Below, piece after piece: positions 1 through 4,655 of a stretch of 6,615 nucleotides of DNA. The translations under genes were made by a program, and so were the position numbers. The stretch is from contig CABUSE010000077.1 in NCBI GenBank assembly GCA_902494135.1, positions 1-6,615 on the forward strand, given 5' to 3'. Below the pieces are notes generated by a model. That model saw only the letters and a program-made list of their open reading frames with translations, had not been told where the DNA came from and made no database searches. Source of the DNA: an uncultured Collinsella sp. (GTDB taxonomy: Bacteria; Actinomycetota; Coriobacteriia; Coriobacteriales; Coriobacteriaceae). How positions within the stretch are numbered: position 1 is the first letter of the stretch; the number at the start of each line of letters is the position of its first letter.

Positions 1-359
1 ATATCGAGTTGCGGTGACGAAACGCCCAAGTCAAACAGGAAGCCATCGACCCCGGGCACCTCGGCCGAGCAAAGCAGCTCGTCCAAGTCGCCGAAGTTGC
101 CCTTCAGCAGCTGGTGCGGAACGCCGGGAACCTCGCGGTCCAGACGGGCACCAGCGGCCTCGAGGGCCATGTCGTCCTGATCGACGCCGAGCAAAAGGCC
201 CGTCTCCCCCACCTGCGCGGCCATCTTTACCGAATGGCCGGCACCGCCAAGGGTGCAATCGCAGACAACGGAGCCGCTCTTTAGCCGCAGCGACTCAAGC
301 ACTTCGCCGAGCATGACAGGTTCATGCCGATATTCTTGTGTCAAGATCCCACGCTCCAT
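1..359 (-). CDS. rsmH: 16S rRNA m4C1402 methyltransferase RsmH (MraW), 5' part only
   Basis: Only the first 119 codons are present; the gene runs off the left edge, so most of the catalytic domain is not visible. RsmH transfers a methyl group from S-adenosylmethionine to N4 of C1402 in 16S rRNA, in the ribosomal P site. The visible part shows the N-terminal HEPVML segment (residues 12-17), the SAM-binding loop CTLGGAGHS (35-43), the acidic strand end GVD (58-60) and the family signature DGFLFDLGVSSPQLD (105-119). The ATG at 357-359 is chosen because residue 1 then lies at the usual distance from the HEPVML segment; the Shine-Dalgarno is weak (purine-rich GGGTAACGG immediately upstream). The gene begins 20 bp after the mraZ stop codon, the standard mraZ-rsmH order that opens the dcw cluster, so it is probably co-transcribed with mraZ. 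It is not broken as far as it can be read. Confidence 0.95.
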   Translation of the reverse strand, partial: MERGILTQEYRHEPVMLGEVLESLRLKSGSVVCDCTLGGAGHSVKMAAQVGETGLLLGVDQDDMALEAAGARLDREVPGVPHQLLKGNFGDLDELLCSAEVPGVDGFLFDLGVSSPQLD

Positions 360-379
360 CCGTTACCCGTGCCTTGCCC

Positions 380-814
380 TTACGAGAAGAAGAGGTCAAG
401 CAGAGCCTCGTCGTCATCGTCCTCATCGGCCGCGGCGCGGTCCCAAACCTCAAGGTGGTCGTAGTTGCCCACAACCGTGACCTCGCGGTCGAGGTTCGCC
501 TGCTTGCGGAGAGACTCGGAAAGACCGATACGACCGGCGCTGTCCACGTCCATCGACGTGGTGCGCTTGTTGATCGCCCTCATGAGCTTCTGGTCGTTGA
601 TGTCACGCGGGTTAAAACCCTCGTGGCCCTCACGACCCGCGAAGAGTCCTTCGACCCACTTATCGAAGGCCTCGGCAGAGAACACGTACAGAGCATCGAC
701 ATCCAGGGCTTTGAACACGCGAACGTGCTCTCCAAGCTCCTCGCGAAGGGGTGCAGGCAGGGACAGACGACCTTTTGCATCGAGATTGCGCTCGTATGCA
801 CCCGTCATTCCCAT
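380..814 (-). CDS. mraZ: transcriptional regulator MraZ
   Basis: The 144-residue protein matches the usual MraZ length (about 140-150). It contains two SpoVT/AbrB-like half-domains: the first carries DAKGRLSLP (residues 12-20) and the second DSAGRIGLSE (91-100), the duplicated D-x-x-GR signature of the family. MraZ proteins form ring-shaped oligomers that bind tandem TGGG-type boxes in front of their own operon and typically repress it. The C-terminal tail is strongly acidic (ADEDDDDEA, about residues 129-137), a lineage-specific extension beyond the core fold. The ATG at 812-814 has a clear Shine-Dalgarno (GGGGAGG) six bases upstream; a second in-frame ATG two codons later is less well spaced. 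mraZ is the first gene of the dcw cluster here, followed by rsmH after 20 bp. Candidate self-binding boxes and a promoter lie in the gap upstream, fitting autoregulation (inference). Confidence 0.95.
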   Translation of the reverse strand: MGMTGAYERNLDAKGRLSLPAPLREELGEHVRVFKALDVDALYVFSAEAFDKWVEGLFAGREGHEGFNPRDINDQKLMRAINKRTTSMDVDSAGRIGLSESLRKQANLDREVTVVGNYDHLEVWDRAAADEDDDDEALLDLFFS

Positions 815-850
815 GTGCGCCCTCCCCTCGGTTACTCAGATGGCACGTAC

Positions 851-904
851 GCGGGGAACCGCCCCGCCTGTCGACGTCATCAATAATATGGGGAACCGCC
901 CCAT
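851..904. repeat. pair of identical inverted-repeat sites at the mraZ promoter and leader
   Basis: The 13-mer GGGGAACCGCCCC occurs at 853-865 and again at 890-902, 37 bp apart. Each copy is itself an inverted repeat (GGGG-5 bp-CCCC) extended by different flanks that keep the symmetry: GCGGGG/CCCCGC at 851-867 and ATGGGG/CCCCAT at 888-904. Flanks that differ yet stay complementary suggest that the symmetry matters. The right copy fills the spacer between -35 and -10; the left lies just after the predicted start site. They look like paired operators for a dimeric regulator or, for the leader copy, a short RNA hairpin. The protein partner is not known. Confidence 0.6.
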
Positions 905-911
905 TTTTCAA
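883..911 (-). promoter_or_regulatory. mraZ promoter (sigma-A type)
   Basis: Read on the minus strand there is a TTGAAA -35 box (906-911) and a TATTAT -10 box (883-888) separated by exactly 17 bp, close to the housekeeping sigma consensus. It would start transcription near position 876, giving a leader of roughly 60 nt before the mraZ ATG. The 17-bp spacer is almost entirely an inverted repeat, and TGGGG boxes overlap the -35 region, so a bound regulator would block RNA polymerase directly. The start site is inferred. Confidence 0.7.
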
Positions 912-935
912 CACCTTTCCCCACCCCTTCCCCCA
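899..935 (-). promoter_or_regulatory. candidate MraZ boxes (TGGGG direct repeats)
   Basis: On the minus strand TGGGG begins at 935, 923 and 903, with a degenerate TGTTG at 913. The last three units (923, 913, 903) are exactly 10 bp apart, one helical turn, and the first is 12 bp further upstream. MraZ operators in other bacteria are direct TGGG-type repeats with 5-bp gaps, a 10-bp period, so the match in sequence and spacing supports an autoregulatory site. The repeats overlap the -35 box and enter the spacer. The surrounding strand is generally G-rich (to about 957), which makes individual boxes less specific; binding is inferred. Confidence 0.5.
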
Positions 936-978
936 CCCTACCTCACCACTCCACCCCCCAACTATTGGGCACCACCCT

Positions 979-992
979 CGAGCATATGTTCG
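979..992. promoter_or_regulatory. LexA/SOS-box-like palindrome
   Basis: CGAGCATATGTTCG differs at one base from the perfect palindrome of the Gram-positive LexA operator, CGAAC-N4-GTTCG, and the flanking T978 and A993 extend the symmetry to 16 bp. The ATAT centre is also typical of such boxes. It lies about 70 bp upstream of the mraZ -35 box and some 290 bp past the xerD stop, so mraZ is the only nearby gene it could control. I see no good promoter directly overlapping it, which weakens the case for repression. Confidence 0.4.
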
Positions 993-993
993 A

Positions 994-1013
994 AAACACA
1001 ATATGTTGTGTTT
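994..1013. repeat. AT-rich palindrome with 8-bp arms
   Basis: AAACACAA (994-1001) and TTGTGTTT (1006-1013) are perfect inverted repeats around a TATG centre. It begins one base after the LexA-like site and ends five bases before the hairpin at 1019-1052. It could be a transcription factor operator; the 4-nt centre would also permit a small hairpin. No partner can be named. Confidence 0.45.
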
Positions 1014-1018
1014 ACAGC

Positions 1019-1052
1019 AAAGGCGGGATGCCACCTGTGGCACCCCGCCTTT
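1019..1052 (-). terminator. strong hairpin, possible secondary terminator
   Basis: AAAGGCGGG (1019-1027) pairs with CCCGCCTTT (1044-1052), then after one mismatch TGCCA (1029-1033) pairs with TGGCA (1038-1042) around a CCTG loop: 14 base pairs in a compact stem. On the minus strand it is followed by a poor T-run, since the stem itself ends in TTT and continues GCTGT. It might act as a backup terminator behind the pyrG-xerD unit or insulate the mraZ promoter. The fold is clear; the function is inferred. Confidence 0.45.
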
Positions 1053-1062
1053 CAACCTCAAC

Positions 1063-1081
1063 CTTCAAGTTGACCTTGAGG
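1063..1081. promoter_or_regulatory. MerR/SoxR-like operator resemblance
   Basis: CTTCAAG and CTTGAGG flank a TTGAC centre, one base longer than the SoxR-type palindrome CCTCAAG-TTAA-CTTGAGG, with an overlapping smaller repeat TCAAC/GTTGA at 1058-1073. No MerR-family gene and no plus-strand gene is present nearby. Apart from this, the stretch 1053-1173 holds nothing I can identify. Confidence 0.15.
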
Positions 1082-1173
1082 CGATTTTTGCGTCCCTTTA
1101 CATGGCGTTCACATCGCCCCCAAACTCCCCCACCCAAGGCACGTGCGGCCCACCACCGCGACGACAAGTGGCG

Positions 1174-1243
1174 AAAAATGGGACGGGCCCCAGATTGCCC
1201 ATGCGCGCGCAAAAGCACGCCGCAGCAATCTGGGGCCCGTCCC
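1174..1243 (-). terminator. terminator of the pyrG-xerD unit, long-stem type
   Basis: A perfect 19-bp inverted repeat, GGGACGGGCCCCAGATTGC (1180-1198) and its complement (1225-1243), encloses a 26-nt loop. On the minus strand the 3' arm is followed by ATTTTT (1179-1174), a fair T-tract, so it can act as an intrinsic terminator for transcription leaving xerD, whose stop lies 33 bp upstream. The stem is longer and the loop larger than in ordinary terminators, so it could instead be, or derive from, a REP-like intergenic palindrome. Confidence 0.7.
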
Positions 1244-1276
1244 CAAATACCTATAAATATGCAGGCCAGCGATGTG

Positions 1277-2218
1277 TTAACGATGCGCCAGCGGATGCGC
1301 CGCCAGATAGACCTCGGTCAGTTGCGTCCGGTCGACATGCGTGTAGACCTGCGTGGTCGAAATATCGGCATGGCCCAAAATCTCCTGCAGCACACGCAGG
1401 TCGGCACCGCCCGCGAGCATGTGGGTGGCAAAGGAGTGGCGCAAGGTATGGGGATGGAGCCCCACCAGCCCCACCTGACGCCCATACCGCTCGCATATCG
1501 CATGCACGGCCTGGCGCGACAGGCGACGTCCGTTCTTATTTAAAAAGACCGCCGAGGTCTCGGTTCCGCGGGCATGGGCCGCCAAGCGAGAACGTCCCTC
1601 AGTTACATAGAGCATCAGAGCTCGCGCCGCGCTTCCCACCAGCGGGGACAGGCGTTCCTTTGAGCCCTTACCGCGAACGAGTACAAAGCCATCGTCAATA
1701 TGGATATCGCCCACATCGAGCCCCACCAACTCGCTCACACGCAAACCGCATCCGTAGAGCACTTCCAAGATGGCATGGTCGCGCAAGCCCATCTCGCCCT
1801 CGGGGAAGTCTTGATCGAGCAGAGCCGAGACATCCTCCACCGATAGATACTCCGGCAAACGCTCAGCCTTTTTAGGCAGGCGCAACGCCGCCGTTGGATT
1901 TTGGGCTACAGCCCCATCGCGCACCAAAAAGGCATGCAGGCCCTTCACGGCTGCAAGCGCACGCTCCACCGAGGCATCGGAATAGCCCCCATCGCGACGG
2001 TCGGCGACAAAGCCCTCCACGACCTGACGAGTCACCTCTTCAAAAGACACAATACCCGCCCGCTCCAGATAGGCGCAGTACGTCGTCAGGTCACGACGAT
2101 AGGCCGCAATCGTGTTGCGCGCCAAACCCCGCTCGACCGCGAGGTAATCGAGATACTCCCCCGCCGCCACGGCGAGCGACGAGGGAGTAGCTTCGGTATG
2201 TTCCTTATTCGCCGGCAC
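1277..2218 (-). CDS. xerD: site-specific tyrosine recombinase XerD
   Basis: This 313-residue enzyme, with its partner XerC, recombines dif sites at the chromosome terminus to resolve chromosome dimers before division. An N-terminal SAM-like core-binding domain (about residues 15-105, with ERGLARNTIAAYRRDL at 29-44) precedes the catalytic domain. All six active-site residues are present: R160 in GCGLRVSEL, K184 in VRGKGSKER, H257 and R260 in HPHTLRHSF, H283 in LGHAD, and the nucleophile Y292 in TQVYTHV. Each sits 12-13 positions later than in E. coli XerD, consistent with a slightly longer N-terminus. The GTG at 2216-2218 is preferred, two bases after the pyrG stop with a weak GGA-type ribosome site; an upstream in-frame ATG at 2371 would add 51 residues of non-homologous sequence read out of pyrG. 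The tight junction implies translational coupling to pyrG. XerD rather than XerC is chosen from the C-terminal part; the integrase family makes this less than certain. Confidence 0.88.
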   Translation of the reverse strand: MPANKEHTEATPSSLAVAAGEYLDYLAVERGLARNTIAAYRRDLTTYCAYLERAGIVSFEEVTRQVVEGFVADRRDGGYSDASVERALAAVKGLHAFLVRDGAVAQNPTAALRLPKKAERLPEYLSVEDVSALLDQDFPEGEMGLRDHAILEVLYGCGLRVSELVGLDVGDIHIDDGFVLVRGKGSKERLSPLVGSAARALMLYVTEGRSRLAAHARGTETSAVFLNKNGRRLSRQAVHAICERYGRQVGLVGLHPHTLRHSFATHMLAGGADLRVLQEILGHADISTTQVYTHVDRTQLTEVYLAAHPLAHR

Positions 2219-2220
2219 CC

Positions 2221-3882
2221 TTAGTCCGTAGCGAGGTTCATGGGCGTCACCTGCAGACGGTCGACACCCTCGTGCTGGCCGATCGAAGCGCGTACGAACT
2301 CGCGGAACAGCGGCTGCGGGTTGGTCGGGCGGCTCTTGAACTCGGGATGAGCCTGGGTTGCCACATACCACGGATGCACGTCGCGCGGCAGCTCGACCAT
2401 CTCGACCAGGCGCTCGTCAGGCGACAGACCCGAGATAACCAAACCGGCGTCCTCGAGCTGGTCGCGGAAGGCGTTGTTGAACTCAAAGCGGTGACGGTGA
2501 CGCTCGTAGACGAGTTCCTCGCCATATGCCTCGCGAGCAAGGGTATCGGCGGCGAGCTTGCACGGATAGGCGCCCAGGCGCATGGTGCCGCCCTTCTCGG
2601 TCACGTCCTCCTGCGAGCTCATCAGATCGATGACACTATACGGGCCATCCGGATCGAACTCAGAGGAGCTGGCGCCGGCAAGGCCGACGACATTGCGCGC
2701 AAATTCGCACACGGCCACCTGCATACCCAGGCAAATGCCCAGATACGGAATCTTGTGCTCACGGGCAAACTCGGCCGCGAGGATCTTGCCCTCCAGGGCG
2801 CGCTTGCCAAAGCCGCCGGGGACCAGGATGCCCGAGGCGTCGCCCAGAACCTCGGAGACATTCTGCTCGTCGAGGCTCTCGCCGTCGACCAGCTGGACGT
2901 CCACATGGCGATCGTAGAAGACGCCCGCATGGTGCAGGGCCTCGATAACCGACAGGTACGCATCGGGCAGCTGCGTGTACTTGCCCACGACGGCGATCTT
3001 CACCTTGTCGGCGTGATGGTTGGCGTGATTCTGTTTGCGCAGGAACTCGTTCCACTCGCTCATGTCGCGCTCACGCGGGTCCAGACCCAGGCGCTCGCAA
3101 ATGCGCAGGTCAAAGTCCTGCTCGGCAAGCAGCTGCGGAACATCGTAAATGCTCGCGCAGTCCTCGTTGGTAAAGACGCAATCGGTGTCGACGTCGCAGA
3201 AGCTTGCGATCTTTCCGCGGATAGCGTCATCGATATGGTGGTCGGAGCGCAGCACGATAATATCGGGCTGGATGCCAAAGCTGCGGAGCTCCTTGACGGA
3301 ATGCTGTGTGGGCTTGGTCTTGACCTCGTGGGCGGCGGCGATATAGGGAACGAGCGACACGTGGATGTAGCAGACGTTCTCGGGGCCGGCCTCCTTGCGG
3401 TACTGGCGGATGGCCTCGACAAACGGCTGGGACTCGATGTCGCCAATCGTGCCGCCCAGCTCGGTGATGACTACATCGGAGCCGGTCTGCTCCTCGATGC
3501 GGCGGAACTTGTCCTTAATGGCATTGGTGACGTGGGGAATCACCTGCACGGTACCGCCCAAAAAGTCGCCGCGACGCTCGCGGGCGATTAGGCTTTTGTA
3601 GATGGCACCGGTCGTAAAGTTGGAATCGCGGGTCAGGTTCTCATCAATAAAGCGCTCGTAATGACCCAGGTCCAGGTCGGACTCGTAACCATCCTCGGTA
3701 ACGAAGACCTCACCATGCTGGAACGGGCTCATGGTACCGGGGTCGACGTTCAGATACGGGTCGGCCTTCTGCATCGTTACTTTGTAGCCACGCGACTTGA
3801 GCAGACGGCCCAGCGAGGCCGCGGTGATACCCTTGCCCAGGGACGAAACCACGCCACCGGTTACGAACACATGCTTGGTCAT
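2221..3882 (-). CDS. pyrG: CTP synthase (glutamine-hydrolysing)
   Basis: PyrG makes CTP from UTP, ATP and glutamine, the last step of de novo pyrimidine nucleotide synthesis, in the cytosol. The 553-residue length fits the family (E. coli 545). The N-terminal synthetase domain (about 1-270) shows the nucleotide-binding loop GGVVSSLGKG (9-18), MQKADPYLNVDPGTM (37-51) and ELGGTIGDIES (141-151). The C-terminal class I glutamine amidotransferase domain (about 293-535) has the oxyanion segment PGGFG (355-359), the nucleophile C384 in GICLGMQ and the catalytic H512 and E514 in QAHPEF. All essential residues are present. The ATG at 3880-3882 starts the conserved MTKHVFVTGG and has AGG nine bases upstream. 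It is the first gene of a unit with xerD. The leader shows no G-run start and no attenuator of the kind used for reiterative-transcription control of pyrG in some Firmicutes. Confidence 0.98.
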   Translation of the reverse strand: MTKHVFVTGGVVSSLGKGITAASLGRLLKSRGYKVTMQKADPYLNVDPGTMSPFQHGEVFVTEDGYESDLDLGHYERFIDENLTRDSNFTTGAIYKSLIARERRGDFLGGTVQVIPHVTNAIKDKFRRIEEQTGSDVVITELGGTIGDIESQPFVEAIRQYRKEAGPENVCYIHVSLVPYIAAAHEVKTKPTQHSVKELRSFGIQPDIIVLRSDHHIDDAIRGKIASFCDVDTDCVFTNEDCASIYDVPQLLAEQDFDLRICERLGLDPRERDMSEWNEFLRKQNHANHHADKVKIAVVGKYTQLPDAYLSVIEALHHAGVFYDRHVDVQLVDGESLDEQNVSEVLGDASGILVPGGFGKRALEGKILAAEFAREHKIPYLGICLGMQVAVCEFARNVVGLAGASSSEFDPDGPYSVIDLMSSQEDVTEKGGTMRLGAYPCKLAADTLAREAYGEELVYERHRHRFEFNNAFRDQLEDAGLVISGLSPDERLVEMVELPRDVHPWYVATQAHPEFKSRPTNPQPLFREFVRASIGQHEGVDRLQVTPMNLATD

Positions 3883-3914
3883 ATTGAGTTACCTGCGCTT
3901 CCCGTAGAAGTTGT

Positions 3915-3923
3915 TTATCCACA
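3915..3923 (+). promoter_or_regulatory. consensus DnaA box in the pyrG leader
   Basis: TTATCCACA is the perfect 9-mer consensus for DnaA. It sits between the predicted pyrG promoter and start codon, inside the loop of a small inverted repeat (CCCGTA 3901-3906 and TACGGG 3927-3932). No second box is seen nearby, so this is not an origin; it could be a DnaA-responsive or titration site, or chance. Confidence 0.35.
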
Positions 3924-3940
3924 TCTTACGGGTCTTCATT

Positions 3941-3969
3941 GTAATACTCGCGCCGCGGACCGTTCGCAA
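3941..3969 (-). promoter_or_regulatory. pyrG-xerD promoter candidate
   Basis: On the minus strand TTGCGA (3964-3969) and TATTAC (3941-3946) are separated by 17 bp. An overlapping TACAAT gives an alternative -10 at a poorer 20-bp spacing. The site lies between the upstream terminator (4003-4036) and pyrG, giving a leader of about 50 nt, so it is the likely start of the pyrG-xerD transcript. Confidence 0.5.
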
Positions 3970-4002
3970 TTTTTCTCGCGTGCGATTGCATTTCTCAATC
4001 TT

Positions 4003-4036
4003 GAAACAAAACGCCGCCCGGTTTCCCAGGCGGCGT
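4003..4036 (-). terminator. intrinsic terminator after the winged-helix gene
   Basis: Read on the minus strand, ACGCCGCC pairs with GGCGGCGT (4029-4036 with 4011-4018), continued by a U-G wobble and two G-C pairs around a GAAA tetraloop: an 11-bp stem. The RNA then continues UUUGUUUC. It starts 24 bp after the stop codon at 4061 and separates this gene from the pyrG promoter. Confidence 0.9.
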
Positions 4037-4060
4037 CGCTATGGCAAGGGTTACATGCTG

Positions 4061-4399
4061 CTATCGATCAGCAACCTCGTCCTCAAGCATTTCTTGAACG
4101 AGTATGCCAGTACGGACGCCCTCAAGATACCACTCGCCACGTTCGGTGAGGCAAATGCCATTTGCAAGCTGACCGCCGTCGTCGCTATAACGCGAGACGA
4201 CATCAATCATGCCTTCGGAATCCAAGCGATCGATTGCGGCGCGGGCACGATACGGCGAAACCCCCACGCGTTCGGCAAGCGTTTTGCGCGAGAAACCATA
4301 CGGCCCGCCATTGTCTTCGGTTTGCTGGTCGATCTCCATCAACACCAGCACCTCGACACGCTTCATATCGTTGACACTCGCACGACCCTTGCCCGCCAT
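4061..4399 (-). CDS. small winged-helix DNA-binding protein, role unknown
   Basis: This 112-residue protein is not one I can name. It has a helix-turn-helix at about residues 38-62 (SRKTLAERVGVSPY followed by RARAAIDRLDSEGMI), then a short beta-wing (VVSRYSDDGG...ICLTERG, 67-88) and a C-terminal helix that could mediate dimer contacts. The pattern of an N-terminal helix (DMKRVEVLVLMEIDQ, 11-25), the recognition region and the LTERGEWYLEG ending resembles MarR/PadR-like single-domain winged-helix regulators. No ligand-binding domain is present. The ATG at 4397-4399 is chosen because a strong GAGGAGG Shine-Dalgarno sits six bases upstream; an in-frame ATG at 4453 would add 18 residues without a good ribosome site. 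It is monocistronic, with its own terminator. A GC-only hairpin (4433-4445) lies in its leader. A local regulator of a neighbour is possible, but no operator evidence supports it. Confidence 0.8.
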   Translation of the reverse strand: MAGKGRASVNDMKRVEVLVLMEIDQQTEDNGGPYGFSRKTLAERVGVSPYRARAAIDRLDSEGMIDVVSRYSDDGGQLANGICLTERGEWYLEGVRTGILVQEMLEDEVADR

Positions 4400-4516
4400 A
4401 GCAGCCTCCTCAAACCGAGCACGAGCATCTAACGCGCCGTGCGCGACCGACACACCTCACGATGGCAGGTAATATCCATCATGCGGCATCCCGCCAAGGA
4501 TGAAACAGTTACGGTT

Positions 4517-4524
4517 ATTGTATA
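4517..4524 (-). promoter_or_regulatory. possible -10 region for the winged-helix gene
   Basis: The minus strand reads TATACAAT, a good -10 hexamer (TACAAT), about 118 bp upstream of the ATG and downstream of the DUF1846 terminator. No convincing -35 hexamer is found at 16-18 bp. The rest of 4400-4588 shows no gene. Confidence 0.3.
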
Positions 4525-4588
4525 CCGCTCTAATTGTTTCTAGGCAGGTAAACGGCTATTTTTCGCCGAAATAGGCGCTTTATTGATC

Positions 4589-4621
4589 AAAAAGCCGTAC
4601 CGGGCGCTAACCCGATACGGC
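4589..4621 (-). terminator. intrinsic terminator of the DUF1846 gene
   Basis: On the minus strand GCCGTA-U-CGGG pairs with CCCG-G-UACGGC (with a U-G wobble) around a six-base loop, 11 pairs in all, followed by TTTTT (4593-4589). It begins 35 bp after the stop codon at 4656. Confidence 0.9.
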
Positions 4622-4655
4622 CAAAATGCAATGCAATTACCGCGATGCTTCAAAC

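Noticed and set aside
851..1052. CRISPR-like or tandem repeat array in front of mraZ
   Set aside because: The repeats are two short palindromes and G-rich boxes without regular spacers or repeat units of CRISPR size.
751..1875. 374-codon plus-strand frame across the mraZ gap and xerD
   Set aside because: Proline- and arginine-rich low-complexity translation over known minus-strand genes and regulatory DNA; no protein-like features.
2219..2371. Longer xerD start at an ATG inside pyrG (364-residue product)
   Set aside because: The extra 51 residues do not resemble any XerD N-terminus and are read from the pyrG coding region in another frame; the GTG at 2218 gives normal length and alignment.
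2272..3591. 439-codon open frame on the plus strand opposite pyrG
   Set aside because: It is the antisense of a clear, full-length CTP synthase; long reverse frames are common opposite GC-rich genes and its product resembles nothing.
3883..3940. pyrG control by reiterative transcription and leader attenuation
   Set aside because: The predicted start region lacks the G-run and the leader lacks a terminator hairpin with T-tract.
4552..4577. Small inverted repeat CTATTT/AAATAG as an extra terminator
   Set aside because: Only six A/T-rich pairs with a mismatch outside; far weaker than the terminator at 4589-4621 immediately before it.
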